A stretch of 64,000 nt of DNA from positions 62,001-126,000 of the forward strand of contig JAGLCJ010000001.1 in assembly GCA_023146255.1 (NCBI GenBank), read 5' to 3'. This document shows positions 33,266 to 43,060 of the stretch, one piece after another. Positions within the stretch are counted from its first letter, which is position 1. Every line of letters begins with the position of its first letter. The notes under the pieces were generated by a model that had not been told where the DNA came from, made no database searches, and was given only the letters and a program-made list of their open reading frames with translations. Source of the DNA: Alcanivoracaceae bacterium (GTDB taxonomy: Bacteria; Pseudomonadota; Gammaproteobacteria; Pseudomonadales; Alcanivoracaceae). Position numbers and translations under genes: made by a program.

Positions 33266-36001
33266 ATGCTGGCTACCGTATTCAAGAAAATGTTCGGTTC
33301 GAAGAATGATCGTGAGCTGCGCCGGATGGGCAAGCTGGTGGCAGAGATCAATGCGCTCGGGGAGTCCCTCAAGAGTCTCTCTGATGCTGACCTGCGCGGG
33401 CAGACCGCAAAGATGCAGCAGGCTTTCCGTGACGGTAAAACGCTGGATGAATTGTTGCCTCAGGCGTTTGCGGTTGCCCGGGAAGCGGCCACCCGGGTGA
33501 TGAAAATGCGGCACTTCGATGTGCAGCTGCTCGGCGCAATCGCCCTGCACGAGGGCCGCATTGCCGAAATGCGCACCGGTGAAGGTAAAACCCTGACGGC
33601 AACACTGGCGGTGTACCTGAATGCGCTGTCAGGGCAGGGTGTTCATGTGGTGACCGTGAATGATTATCTTGCCGAGCGCGATGCCAACTGGATGCGGCCT
33701 CTGTATGAATTCCTTGGCCTGTCGGTGGGCATTATTCTGTCCCAGCAACCGCAGGAACAGAAGCGTGAGGCCTACGCTTCGGATATTACTTACGGCACCA
33801 ACAATGAGTTCGGTTTCGACTTTCTCCGCGACAACATGGTGTTTCGCCTTGAAGAAAAGGTGCAGCGTGGTCTGAACTATGCGGTAGTGGATGAGGTCGA
33901 TTCGATCCTGATTGATGAAGCCCGTACCCCACTGATTATTTCCGGTCCGGCGGCGGATTCTTCGGAGATGTATCTGCGCGTCAATCAGCTGATTCCCAAG
34001 CTGCTGCGGCAAACTGAAAAACGTGAAGGTGATTTCTTTGTTGATGAGAAGCACCGTCAGGTGGAGATGACCGAGGAAGGCCACCAGAAAGTTGAGACCC
34101 TGCTGATCAGCAGCGGCTTGCTCAAGGAAGGCGAAAGCCTTTACGCCCCGCACAATCTTGGCATCCTCCATCATGTTCATGCCGGCCTGAAGGCGCATGC
34201 CCTGTTTGAACGCGACAAGGACTACATTGTTCAGAATGGCGCCATCGTCATTGTCGACGAACACACTGGTCGGACCATGCCGGGCCGGCGCTGGTCGGAT
34301 GGTATCCATCAGGCGGTGGAAGCCAAGGAAGGGGTGCGGATCCAGCAGGAAAACCAGACACTGGCATCGACTACTTTCCAGAACTACTTCCGCCTCTATA
34401 CCAAACTGTCCGGTATGACGGGTACTGCCGATACTGAAGCGCCGGAGTTCCGTCAGATCTATGGCATGGATGTGGTGGTGATGCCGACCAACCGGCCAAT
34501 GGTGCGTATCGATGCAGAAGATCTTGTGTTCCTGTCGCTGGAAGAAAAGTACGACGCGATCATCGATGAAGTTCGTCAGGCCGTTGAGAAGGGTGCTCCG
34601 GTGCTGGTCGGTACCGCGACGATCGCTGCTTCGGAGTACCTGTCACAACGTCTGGACAAGGCGAAGATCAAGCATCAGGTGCTGAACGCCAAGTTCCACC
34701 GCAAGGAGGCGGAGATCATCGCTCAGGCAGGGCGTCCTGGCACGGTGACCATCGCCACCAATATGGCCGGCCGTGGTACCGATATCGTGCTCGGCGGCAA
34801 TCCGCAGGAAGAGATCAAGCGTCTGGAAACACCGGATCCGGTGAAAATTGCCGAAATCGAGAAGGCCTGGAAGATAAATCAGGAAAAGGTAATCGCTGCT
34901 GGCGGTTTGCATATTATCGGTACCGAACGACACGAGTCGCGGCGGATCGATAATCAGCTGCGTGGCCGCGCCGGTCGTCAGGGTGATCCGGGTTACACCC
35001 GCTTTTTCCTGTCCATGGAAGACGACCTGATGCGAATCTTTGCCTCCGATCGGATTCGTAACATGATGCGGTCGCTCGGCATGGAAAAAGGCGAGGCGAT
35101 CGAACACCGCTGGGTAACCCGGGCGATCGAGAATGCCCAGCGCAAGGTGGAGGCGCGCAACTTCGATATCCGGAAAAATCTGCTGGAATATGACGACGTT
35201 GCCAACGACCAGCGTCGGGTGGTGTATCACCAGCGCAATGAAATTCTTGATGCGGTGGATCTTTCCAAAAGTGTCTCCGGCATTCGCGAGGATGTGGTGG
35301 CGGAAGTGGTGCATGAGCACATGCCGCCTGGTTCCATCGAAGATCAGTGGGATGTTGCAGGTCTGGAGAAAACACTCGAGGCCGAGTTCCACTGCAAGGT
35401 ACCGGTGGCTGAATGGCTGAAAGCGGACAAGCAACTGCACATTGATGGTGTGGTGGCCCGTGTGGCCGAGTTCATGGCCGCACAGTACGCCGGCAAAGAG
35501 AAGGAGCTTGAGGGGCGCGGCTTTGATGCTGGCGAGCTGCGTAAGGTGGAAAAACATATCATGTTGCAGGTGCTGGACCGTCACTGGAAGGATCACCTCG
35601 CCAGCATGGACCAGCTGCGCCAGGGTATTCATTTGCGCGGCTATGCACAGAAAAATCCGAAGCAGGAATACAAGCGCGAAGCGTTCGAGCTGTTTCAGCA
35701 CATGATGAACCAGATCCAGCATCAACTGATTCGCGTGCTGCACACACTGGAGCTGCGCCGCGATGACGAGCTGGAGCAGATGGAGCGACAGCGGGCCGAA
35801 GAAGCTCGCCGTCAGGCCGAGCGCATGCAGGCGATGATGCCGCCGGTGTCGGAAGATGGTCTGCCGGCAGTACCGGGTCAGCAGGATGCTGCCGGGGCAC
35901 AGCAGCCGGTGGTGCGTGATCTGCCGAAAGTTGGCCGCAATGAGCCATGCCCGTGTGGTTCCGGCAAGAAATACAAACACTGCCATGGGCAGCTGGGTTA
36001 A
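33266..36001 (+). CDS. secA: Protein translocase ATPase SecA
   Basis: Motor that drives preproteins through SecYEG. ATG 33266 gives the familiar N-terminus (LATVFKKMFGSKNDRELRRM) and 911 residues; a longer frame upstream lacks a good site. DEAD-type motor motifs include MRTGEGKTLTA (Walker A, about 101-111) and VDEVDSILIDEARTPLIISG. The C-terminal zinc tail CPCGSGKKYKHCH has Cys895, Cys897, Cys906 and His907 for SecB and phospholipid contact. No secM-like leader is seen. argJ follows after 15 bp. Confidence 0.98.
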   Translation: MLATVFKKMFGSKNDRELRRMGKLVAEINALGESLKSLSDADLRGQTAKMQQAFRDGKTLDELLPQAFAVAREAATRVMKMRHFDVQLLGAIALHEGRIAEMRTGEGKTLTATLAVYLNALSGQGVHVVTVNDYLAERDANWMRPLYEFLGLSVGIILSQQPQEQKREAYASDITYGTNNEFGFDFLRDNMVFRLEEKVQRGLNYAVVDEVDSILIDEARTPLIISGPAADSSEMYLRVNQLIPKLLRQTEKREGDFFVDEKHRQVEMTEEGHQKVETLLISSGLLKEGESLYAPHNLGILHHVHAGLKAHALFERDKDYIVQNGAIVIVDEHTGRTMPGRRWSDGIHQAVEAKEGVRIQQENQTLASTTFQNYFRLYTKLSGMTGTADTEAPEFRQIYGMDVVVMPTNRPMVRIDAEDLVFLSLEEKYDAIIDEVRQAVEKGAPVLVGTATIAASEYLSQRLDKAKIKHQVLNAKFHRKEAEIIAQAGRPGTVTIATNMAGRGTDIVLGGNPQEEIKRLETPDPVKIAEIEKAWKINQEKVIAAGGLHIIGTERHESRRIDNQLRGRAGRQGDPGYTRFFLSMEDDLMRIFASDRIRNMMRSLGMEKGEAIEHRWVTRAIENAQRKVEARNFDIRKNLLEYDDVANDQRRVVYHQRNEILDAVDLSKSVSGIREDVVAEVVHEHMPPGSIEDQWDVAGLEKTLEAEFHCKVPVAEWLKADKQLHIDGVVARVAEFMAAQYAGKEKELEGRGFDAGELRKVEKHIMLQVLDRHWKDHLASMDQLRQGIHLRGYAQKNPKQEYKREAFELFQHMMNQIQHQLIRVLHTLELRRDDELEQMERQRAEEARRQAERMQAMMPPVSEDGLPAVPGQQDAAGAQQPVVRDLPKVGRNEPCPCGSGKKYKHCHGQLG

Positions 36002-36016
36002 CAGGAGAGCATACCT

Positions 36017-37222
36017 TTGAGTCAGGTCAGCTGGTTGCCGGTATCCGGCGTGCGGGTGTCTGCGGTCAAGGCCGGTGTCAAAAAGCCGAACCGTTATGAT
36101 CTGGTGGTGTTTGAACTGGCGGAAGGCTCTGCCACTGCCGGAGTCTTTACCCTGAACCGTTTCTGTGCCGCACCGGTACAGGTGGCGAAGCAGCATCTTG
36201 CGGCGGCGGCGCCGCGTTACCTGATGATCAATACCGGCTATGCCAATGCCGGCACGGGTGAGAAGGGTATGCAGAATTGCCTGGCCAGCTGTGATCTGCT
36301 GGCGGCAGTCGGCGGTTGCCGGCGCGATCAGGTGTTGCCGTTTTCCACTGGTGTGATTGGCGAGCTGTTTACCCTGCCACCGTTCGAGCGCGGCCTGCCG
36401 GCGGCGCTGGAGGCGCTGGATGAACATGGCTGGGGGCTGGCATCGGAAGGCATCATGACCACCGATACCCGGCCGAAAATTGCCTCGCATCGGGTTGAGC
36501 TCAATGGTGTTCCGGTGACCATCACCGGTATTGCCAAGGGCGCCGGCATGATCAAGCCGAATATGGCCACCATGCTCGGGTTCGTTGCCACCGACGCGAC
36601 CATTGAGCCGGCATTGTTACAGAGCTGGCTGAAGCGATTGGCCGACCAGTCGTTCAATTGCATCAGTATTGATGGCGACACTTCCACCAATGATGCCTGC
36701 ATGCTGGTGGCGACCGGCAAGGCCGGGATGGCGGCGCCGGTGCAGGAAAACAGCGCCGAAGCGCAGACCCTGTTTGCCGCCTTGCGTCAGGTGTTTGTCA
36801 CGCTTGCTCATGCCATCGTTCGTGATGGTGAAGGCGCCACCAAATTTGTCGAAGTGCGGGTTGAGGGTGCGGACAGTGACGCTGATGCCAGAGCCATTGC
36901 CGAAACGGTCGCCCATTCACCACTGGTGAAAACAGCGCTGTTTGCCTCTGATCCGAACTGGGGCCGTATTCTTGCTGCAGTGGGCCGGGCGCCAATTGCT
37001 GCGCTTGATGTGGAGCGGGTCAATATCTGGCTGGATGAAGTACAGATTGTTGCCAATGGCGCCGTTGCTGCCGATTACACCGAGGCACGTGGTGCAGCAG
37101 TGATGGCGCAGGGTGATATCCGCATCACCATTGGTCTGGCAGCCGGTCGGGGTGCAGCGACTGTCTGGACCTGCGATTTCAGTTACGACTACGTCAAGAT
37201 TAATGCCGAATACCGAACCTGA
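36017..37222 (+). CDS. argJ: Bifunctional ornithine acetyltransferase/N-acetylglutamate synthase
   Basis: Transfers the acetyl group from N-acetylornithine to glutamate in cyclic arginine synthesis. Start is TTG 36017 behind AGGAGAG; the next residues (SQVSWLPVSGVRVSAVKAG) match the family N-terminus. The self-cleavage site is KGAGMIKPNMATML, where the Thr becomes the N-terminal nucleophile of the beta chain; further motifs are CISIDGDTSTNDA and SDPNWGRILAAVGRAP. 401 residues, complete. It overlaps the following Nudix-ThiE gene by 20 bp. Confidence 0.95.
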   Translation: MSQVSWLPVSGVRVSAVKAGVKKPNRYDLVVFELAEGSATAGVFTLNRFCAAPVQVAKQHLAAAAPRYLMINTGYANAGTGEKGMQNCLASCDLLAAVGGCRRDQVLPFSTGVIGELFTLPPFERGLPAALEALDEHGWGLASEGIMTTDTRPKIASHRVELNGVPVTITGIAKGAGMIKPNMATMLGFVATDATIEPALLQSWLKRLADQSFNCISIDGDTSTNDACMLVATGKAGMAAPVQENSAEAQTLFAALRQVFVTLAHAIVRDGEGATKFVEVRVEGADSDADARAIAETVAHSPLVKTALFASDPNWGRILAAVGRAPIAALDVERVNIWLDEVQIVANGAVAADYTEARGAAVMAQGDIRITIGLAAGRGAATVWTCDFSYDYVKINAEYRT

Positions 37223-38141
37223 TCTGGCGCCACGTCTTGATGTGGTGGCAGCGATTATCCGCGATGACGCAGGGCGTGTTCTGCTGGCGCGACGGCCGCA
37301 GCACAAACATCAGGGTGGTCGCTGGGAGTTTCCTGGTGGCAAGGTAGAGCCCGGCGAAGCGCTGCAGCATGCACTGCAGCGCGAGCTTGATGAGGAGCTC
37401 GGCCTGTTTTCCCTCTCGTGCCGGCCGTTTATGACGGTGGATCACCATTACCCTGATTTGCATGTGCGTCTGCATTTTCGCGAAGTCAGCGATTGGCATG
37501 GCGAGCCGCACGGCCGTGAGGGGCAAGCGGTGGCCTGGTTCGAGGTTGCCGAGCTTGGCAAGCTGGAGTTTCCCGCCGCCAACCGCCCGATTGTCAAAGC
37601 GCTGCAGTTGTCTGATCAGTTGCTTATTCTGCCGGAGAGTCTGGCGCCGGACTGGAGCGCCCGGCTTGCCGCGGCAATAGCCTCGGGTGTCGGTCTTGTC
37701 TATCTGCGCGGGCTGGAAAAAGCCCCTCAGTTTTTGCGTCAGGCGGTCGAGCTTTGTCATCAGGCCGGTGCGCTGGCGTTGCTGCGAAATGATCTGTCCC
37801 TGTTATCCCGGTGCGGTGCCGACGGTCTGCACCTGAGTGCGGATGTCGCGGCGACATTGACGCAGCGCCCTGATGTTGGCCTTCTGTCGGTGGCTTGCCA
37901 CAACGAGGAGGAGCTGGAGATTGCCGGGCGGCTGCGCGCCGATATGGTGACGCTGTCGCCGGTCTGTCACAGCGCAAGCCATCCCGATGCGGAGCCACTG
38001 GGCTGGCAGGAGTTTGCCCGGCTTGCAGTCGGTCGGCCGTTTGCGGTGTATGCCCTGGGCGGAATCAATAAAGAGGATCTGGAGTTGGCGCGTGGTCACG
38101 GTGCCCGTGGCGTTGCCGGCATCCGCGATTTTTTCCGCTAA
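37203..38141 (+). CDS. Fused Nudix hydrolase (MutT-like) and ThiE-like protein
   Basis: Two domains in 312 residues. The N-terminal Nudix domain (about 11-130) has a complete Nudix box, GGKVEPGE...RELDEELG at residues 45-67, typical of MutT 8-oxo-dGTP pyrophosphatases. The C-terminal half (about 150-312) resembles thiamine-phosphate synthase: LHLSADVAATL, LSVACHNEEELEIA, LSPVCHSASHPDAEPLGW, YALGGINKEDLELARGHGA. Several ThiE phosphate- and pyrimidine-binding residues look altered, so thiamine synthesis by this half is doubtful. The same fusion is known in pseudomonads after argJ. Start ATG 37203 lies inside the argJ end. Confidence 0.9.
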   Translation: MPNTEPDLAPRLDVVAAIIRDDAGRVLLARRPQHKHQGGRWEFPGGKVEPGEALQHALQRELDEELGLFSLSCRPFMTVDHHYPDLHVRLHFREVSDWHGEPHGREGQAVAWFEVAELGKLEFPAANRPIVKALQLSDQLLILPESLAPDWSARLAAAIASGVGLVYLRGLEKAPQFLRQAVELCHQAGALALLRNDLSLLSRCGADGLHLSADVAATLTQRPDVGLLSVACHNEEELEIAGRLRADMVTLSPVCHSASHPDAEPLGWQEFARLAVGRPFAVYALGGINKEDLELARGHGARGVAGIRDFFR

Positions 38142-38144
38142 CGA

Positions 38145-38333
38145 TCAAACCTCGTCGTCGAACTCTGACGGATTGCCTTCACCGGGGATGGCATGACGTT
38201 CCGCCGCCCAGTCGCCCAGATCAATCAGCTTGCAGCGCTCGCTGCAGAACGGGCGGAATGGATTGTCGGCGCGCCACTGTGCCGGCTTGCGGCATTGCGG
38301 GCAGGCAACGATACGGGCGTCGGGTTCAGCCAT
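38145..38333 (-). CDS. yacG: Zinc-finger DNA gyrase inhibitor YacG
   Basis: A 62-residue protein that binds GyrB and inhibits gyrase in E. coli. It contains the CPQC and CSERC pairs (four zinc cysteines) and the conserved RPFCSERCKLIDLGDWAAE block. The start overlaps the end of coaE by 8 bp. Gene order pilD-coaE-yacG is conserved in gammaproteobacteria. Only 3 bp separate its stop from the convergent Nudix-ThiE gene. Confidence 0.93.
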   Translation of the reverse strand: MAEPDARIVACPQCRKPAQWRADNPFRPFCSERCKLIDLGDWAAERHAIPGEGNPSEFDDEV

Positions 38334-38928
38334 GGGATTCTGCCATCTTCAGGTAGGTTTCATGTAAAGCATCGAGCTGCTGGTGCAAGCTTGCCAGATC
38401 AGCATCATTCATGACGATATCATCGGCGCGGCGACGCTTCTCTTCGCGCGGCATCTGTGCCGCCATAATGGCTTTTACTTGTGCTTCGGCAACCTTGTCG
38501 CGACTTGCTGTGCGACTCAGCTGAACCGCTTCCGGCACATCGATCAGTAGTATCCGGCTCGCCAGTTTGTGCTGACTGCTTTCGAGCAGCAGCGGGGAAA
38601 CAAGTAGAGTATAGGGTGAAGTCGAGGCGCGGAGCTGGCGGACAATTTCCTCGCCGATAGCCGGGTGGGTGATGGCTTCCAGATCCTTGCGGGCAGTGCT
38701 GTCCGCAAACACGATCTCGCGCAGAGCCCGACGATCAAGCGCGCCATCGGCCTGAATGACGCCATCACCAAAGCGCTGGCGGATAGCGGCAAGCGCCGGC
38801 TGTCCCGGTTCCACCACGACTCTCGCTGCAAGGTCTGCATCGACCACGCTGATGCCCTTGCTGGCAAGGTAATCTGAAGCGGCGGTCTTGCCGCTGCCAA
38901 TTCCGCCGGTGAGTCCGATAACCAGCAT
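38326..38928 (-). CDS. coaE: Dephospho-CoA kinase
   Basis: Last step of coenzyme A synthesis. The 200-residue product begins with the P-loop GLTGGIGSGKTAASDYLA. Other family blocks are VVDADLAARVVVEPG, the LVSPLLLES segment of the CoA domain, and RIADDIV-like RRADDIVMND near the C-terminus. The start abuts the pilD stop (one shared base), so it is part of the pilBCD-coaE-yacG transcript. Confidence 0.96.
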   Translation of the reverse strand: MLVIGLTGGIGSGKTAASDYLASKGISVVDADLAARVVVEPGQPALAAIRQRFGDGVIQADGALDRRALREIVFADSTARKDLEAITHPAIGEEIVRQLRASTSPYTLLVSPLLLESSQHKLASRILLIDVPEAVQLSRTASRDKVAEAQVKAIMAAQMPREEKRRRADDIVMNDADLASLHQQLDALHETYLKMAESHG

Positions 38929-39800
38929 CAGAATTTCATCAAGCCAAAATACAGGGTGACAATCTGTTCACCCCAAAGCAGCGCAATCCAGCCGGCGCCG
39001 GCCAGATAGGGGCCAAAGGGAATACCCTGATCACGCTTGACCAGTCCGCTCAGCAACAACGCACCTCCGACCACGGCGCCGACCAGCGATGACAGCAGAA
39101 TCACCAGCGGCAGAAGCTGCCAGCCGAGCCAGGCGCCCAGCGCGGCGAGCAGCTTGAAATCGCCATAGCCCATGCCTTCCTTACCGGTGAGCAGCTTGAA
39201 GGTCCAGTACACCGACCAGAGGGCCAGATAGCCAGCAGCTGCGCCGATCACCGCGTCGTTCAGGCTCACCGGTGAAATACCAGTGACGGCGAGCAGCAGG
39301 CCAGCCCACAGCAGCGGATAGGTCAGGTCATCTGGCAACAGAGTGGTATCAAAATCGATCATCGCCAATGCCAGCAGTGCCCAGCCGGCAGGGATCAGCG
39401 CCCAGAGCCAGGGAGAGTAACCGACGTGCCATGCGGTGATGGCGGCGATCAGGCCGGCACTGAGTTCAATCAGCGGATAGCGCACGCTGATGCCAGTGCT
39501 GCAGGATGAGCAGCGGCCCCGCAGGAAAAGCCAGCTGAGCAGCGGAATATTTTCATACCATCGAATTTGATGTCCGCAGACCGGGCAGCGTGATGCCGGC
39601 GTGGCGAGATTGAAAGGCGTTGTCGCGGGCTGCTCCGGAAGCGAAAGGATGGCGCGGGCTTCGGTTTGCCAGGCACGCTCCATCATCACCGGCAGGCGAT
39701 AGATCACCACGTTAAGGAAGCTGCCCACCAGCAGGCCGAAAATGAAGACCAGCACAACCAGAAAGGTCGGGCTGGTCTCAAGCAGAGTCAGTATGGTCAT
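38928..39800 (-). CDS. pilD: Prepilin peptidase/N-methyltransferase PilD
   Basis: Aspartic inner-membrane peptidase that removes the pilin leader and methylates the new N-terminal Phe. 290 residues: the zinc-binding double CxxC (CPVC...CSSC) lies in the first cytoplasmic loop. The first catalytic Asp is in the IDFDTTLLPDDLTYPLLW region and the second in GYGDFK. Eight membrane helices are likely. It would process both pilins 4 kb away and any type II secretion pseudopilins. Confidence 0.96.
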   Translation of the reverse strand: MTILTLLETSPTFLVVLVFIFGLLVGSFLNVVIYRLPVMMERAWQTEARAILSLPEQPATTPFNLATPASRCPVCGHQIRWYENIPLLSWLFLRGRCSSCSTGISVRYPLIELSAGLIAAITAWHVGYSPWLWALIPAGWALLALAMIDFDTTLLPDDLTYPLLWAGLLLAVTGISPVSLNDAVIGAAAGYLALWSVYWTFKLLTGKEGMGYGDFKLLAALGAWLGWQLLPLVILLSSLVGAVVGGALLLSGLVKRDQGIPFGPYLAGAGWIALLWGEQIVTLYFGLMKF

Positions 39801-39806
39801 TATTTG

Positions 39807-41048
39807 TCAGACGGCTGCACCAATCTGGAAGATCGGCAGATACATGGCAATGATAAGACCACCGACCACGATGCCAAGGAATGACATGATCAGAGGTTCC
39901 ATCATTGAGGTCAGACCATCAACGGCGTTGTCCACTTCAGCCTCGAAGTAGGTGGCAACCTTGTCCAGCATGGAATCCAGGGCACCGGATTCTTCGCCAA
40001 TGGCGACCATCTGCAGCGCCATGCTTGGGAAAACACCGGTTGCTCTCATTGCAAACTGCAGCTGCTGGCCGGTGGAAACATCATCACGAATACGCAGGAT
40101 GGCATCCCGATAAACCGTGTTGCCGGCAGCCTGGGCACAGGACTCCAGCGCTTCAATCAATGGTACGCCGGCAGCAAAAGTTGTCGACAGCGTGCGCGCA
40201 TAACGGGCGACAGTGGCCTTGTATGAGATGTCGCCGACAATCGGCAGTTTGAGGGTGACACGATCCATCAGCGCATTAAATGCGGCGGAGCGCTTGCGTC
40301 CTTCTTTGTAGCCGGTAATGACGGCAGCAATCAGGATCAGCAGAATGTAGCCCTTGGCTTGCACCCAATCGGAAATGGCCAGAACAAACAGGGTAAAAGC
40401 GGGCAGCTCAGCGCCAAAGCCGTCAAACAGGTCTTTAAAGGTCGGTACAACCTTGACCAGCAGAATGGCGGTTACCACGCCAGCGATCACCAGAACGGTG
40501 ATCGGATACTTCATGGCTTTCTTGATCTTCAGACGCAGTGCTTCTGCCTTTTCCTTATAGATTGCTATCCGATCGAGCATGGTTTCCAGAGCACCGGACT
40601 GCTCGCCCGACTCCACCAGACTGCAGAACAGGTCGTCAAAATGTTGTGGGTGTTTGCGCAGCGCGCCACCGAAGTTATTTCCCGCCTCGACTTCGGATTT
40701 GATTCCGAGCACCACTTTCTTCATGGTCGGGTTATCGAGGCCATCGGCGACAATCTCGAAGGACTGCACCAGTGGTACACCGGCTTTCATCATGGTGGCC
40801 ATCTGACGGGTAAAGATCGAGATGTCCTGCGACGTGACCTTCGGAGCGCCACCGATATTGATCTCAAGCTTCCGATTCACCGACTTGGCATTAATGCCCT
40901 GCTTTTTCAGCTCGAGCTTCACCAGCGCCGGATTCTTGCCAGAAACCTCGCCCTTGACCTTCTGGCCCTTGCGGTCGGTGCCCTGATAAACAAAGGTATA
41001 GGATTTCTCCGGTGCCTTCGTTTTTGTTGCTTTAGCTGCTTTGGCCAT
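39807..41048 (-). CDS. pilC: Type IV pilus inner-membrane platform protein PilC
   Basis: Polytopic GspF/PilC protein that couples the PilB/PilT motors to pilin insertion. 413 residues with two repeated GspF cytoplasmic domains (about 70-190 and 275-395) and three membrane helices. Recognisable segments are FTRQMATMMKAGVPLVQSFE, and YARTLSTTFAAGVPLIEALE at the matching position in the second repeat. It lies between pilB and pilD with gaps of 2 and 6 bp. Confidence 0.96.
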   Translation of the reverse strand: MAKAAKATKTKAPEKSYTFVYQGTDRKGQKVKGEVSGKNPALVKLELKKQGINAKSVNRKLEINIGGAPKVTSQDISIFTRQMATMMKAGVPLVQSFEIVADGLDNPTMKKVVLGIKSEVEAGNNFGGALRKHPQHFDDLFCSLVESGEQSGALETMLDRIAIYKEKAEALRLKIKKAMKYPITVLVIAGVVTAILLVKVVPTFKDLFDGFGAELPAFTLFVLAISDWVQAKGYILLILIAAVITGYKEGRKRSAAFNALMDRVTLKLPIVGDISYKATVARYARTLSTTFAAGVPLIEALESCAQAAGNTVYRDAILRIRDDVSTGQQLQFAMRATGVFPSMALQMVAIGEESGALDSMLDKVATYFEAEVDNAVDGLTSMMEPLIMSFLGIVVGGLIIAMYLPIFQIGAAV

Positions 41049-41050
41049 GA

Positions 41051-42769
41051 TCAGTGTCCAGAGGTAACACGGTTAACTTCTTCGAGGCTGGTAACGCCCT
41101 TCATCGCTTTCAGCAGGCCGGAACGGTGCAGGTCGTTAAAGCCTTCCTTGCGGCACTGATCACCAATCTCGATGGAATTTCCTTCTTCCATAATGATGCG
41201 GGCGATGCCGTCGGTAATCTTGACCACCTCATAAATGCCGACCCGGCCCTTGTAGCCGTTATTGCATTTTTCGCAGCCCTTGGGGCCGTAAATAGTAAAG
41301 CCGGTATTGACGTCCTCTTCCGTGAAGCCCATCTCAAGCAGTGACGCTTTCGGCACATCAACAGCCTGCTTGCAGTGCTCACACAGGCGGCGGGCAAGAC
41401 GCTGGGCGATAATCAGGATCACCGATGTGGCGATATTGAAGGATGGAATACCCATATTACGCAGACGCGTCAGGGTTTCCGGCGCACTGTTGGTGTGTAG
41501 CGTCGACAGTACAAGGTGACCGGTCTGCGCCGCCTTGACGCCGATGCTGGCGGTCTCCAGGTCACGAATCTCACCGACCAGAATCACGTCGGGGTCCTGA
41601 CGCAGGAAGGCCTTCAAGGCAGCTGCGAAATCCATGCCCTGAGACGGGTTGACGTTAACCTGGTTGACGCCTTCCAGGTTGATCTCCACCGGATCTTCGG
41701 CAGTGGAAATATTACGCTCGGGGGTGTTGAGAATATTCACCCCGGTGTACAACGATACGGTTTTTCCCGAGCCGGTTGGACCGGTCACCAGAATCATGCC
41801 CTGCGGCTTCGACAGGGCATCCATATAAAGCTTCTTCTGCCAGTCTTCATAGCCGAGTGCATCAATGCCCATCTTGGCGCTTTCGGCATCCAGAATCCGC
41901 AGTACGATCTTTTCGCCCCACAGGGTCGGGCAGGTGTTGACCCGGAAATCGATCGACCGGGTTTTGGAGATTTTCATCTTGATCCGGCCGTCCTGGGGTA
42001 CCCGGCGCTCAGCGATATTCAGTTTCGCCATGATCTTGAGACGGGCGGCAATTTTTCCGGCGGTGTTGACTGGCGGTCGGGCAATCTCAAGCAGGATACC
42101 GTCCTGACGAAAACGGACCCGATAGGTTTTCTCGTAGGGCTCGAAATGCAAATCCGAGGCGCCCATCTTGATGGCATCAAGCAGCAGTTTGTTGACGAAT
42201 TTGACGATAGGGGCGTCATCGGCACCGGAGGCGCCGTCGTCGCTTTCCTTTTTCTCATCGCCACTGCTGATATCAATGTCTTCGAGATCTGAATCCAGAT
42301 CATCGAAGGCGCTGCCTTCCGCTTCATTAATAATGGCGTCGAGCAGCGCCTTGAGTTTGTTGTCCTCGGCAATCAGCGTTTCGACACTGAGGCCGGTGTT
42401 GAAACGGATTTCTTCCAGTGCCTGCAGGTTGGTCGGGTCCGACATGGCGACAAACAGCCGACCGCCACGTTTGAACAGCGGCACGGCCCGGTGTTTGATC
42501 AGCAGATTGTTGTCGACCAGCTCCTTCGGGATGGCATCGGGAGACAGTGCCGCCAGATCGATCAGTGGATCGCCGAACTCCTCGGCAGTGGCCCGGGCGA
42601 CATCGCCGGCCTTGGCAAGGCCATGCTCGACCAGGTAAGCCACCAGCGGCACCTTGTCACGCTTGGCGCCAACAATGGCTTCGCGGGCCTTGTCATCTTC
42701 CAGCAGCCCATCGCGCACCAGTCGGCGCGCCAGACCACTCAGGGGAATATTTACGCTGTTCTCTGCCAT
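41051..42769 (-). CDS. pilB: Type IV pilus extension ATPase PilB
   Basis: Hexameric ATPase powering pilus assembly. 572 residues: an N-terminal GspE/MshE_N domain, then the ATPase core with Walker A GPTGSGKTVSLYTG, Asp box/Walker B DPDVILVGEIRDLETA and His box HLVLSTLHTNSAPETLTR. The tetracysteine zinc motif (CEHC...CEKC) is also present. It is divergent from the pilin genes and first in pilB-pilC-pilD-coaE-yacG. Confidence 0.97.
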   Translation of the reverse strand: MAENSVNIPLSGLARRLVRDGLLEDDKAREAIVGAKRDKVPLVAYLVEHGLAKAGDVARATAEEFGDPLIDLAALSPDAIPKELVDNNLLIKHRAVPLFKRGGRLFVAMSDPTNLQALEEIRFNTGLSVETLIAEDNKLKALLDAIINEAEGSAFDDLDSDLEDIDISSGDEKKESDDGASGADDAPIVKFVNKLLLDAIKMGASDLHFEPYEKTYRVRFRQDGILLEIARPPVNTAGKIAARLKIMAKLNIAERRVPQDGRIKMKISKTRSIDFRVNTCPTLWGEKIVLRILDAESAKMGIDALGYEDWQKKLYMDALSKPQGMILVTGPTGSGKTVSLYTGVNILNTPERNISTAEDPVEINLEGVNQVNVNPSQGMDFAAALKAFLRQDPDVILVGEIRDLETASIGVKAAQTGHLVLSTLHTNSAPETLTRLRNMGIPSFNIATSVILIIAQRLARRLCEHCKQAVDVPKASLLEMGFTEEDVNTGFTIYGPKGCEKCNNGYKGRVGIYEVVKITDGIARIIMEEGNSIEIGDQCRKEGFNDLHRSGLLKAMKGVTSLEEVNRVTSGH

Positions 42770-43060
42770 GGACGTCAGTCTTGTTATGGTTGTCTGCGTG
42801 GGGAACGTTGGCGCGAGGAGACCAGCCCCCCGACCGGGTCAATGCCCTGACTCTACATGACATCCAGAAAGCACGCTACCCGCCGGGTGACTGCATTTCA
42901 GCAGCTTAGGCCGCTCTGTTCAGGTAGAAACTGCGTTTCTTGCCGCCGCCGCTTGAACCATAAACAGGTGCGTTGGCGGTCGCTCCATCCGGGCCCGCTG
43001 ATGGGGCCTCGGCCCCTCTACAGGGACTGACATTTCGGAGTCGTAATTGGGATGGATGGT
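42770..43060. other. Non-coding region upstream of pilB
   Basis: No convincing gene, and no tRNA (a tRNA-Thr sits near pilA in some pseudomonads; none is visible here). It includes a perfect GGGGCC/GGCCCC hairpin at 43003-43016. It should hold the pilB promoter on the minus strand, but I see no confident -35/-10 pair. Confidence 0.4.

Noticed and set aside
34643..36490. Long open frame (615 codons) antisense to secA and argJ
   Set aside because: Product is His/Arg/Gln-rich without any domain and mirrors codon bias of secA; typical antisense artefact in GC-rich DNA.
42900..43030. Possible tRNA or short peptide gene between pilB and the first pilin gene
   Set aside because: A GGTTCAAG-like string on the minus strand suggested a T-loop, but no acceptor stem or anticodon arm can be folded; short frames there lack start signals.
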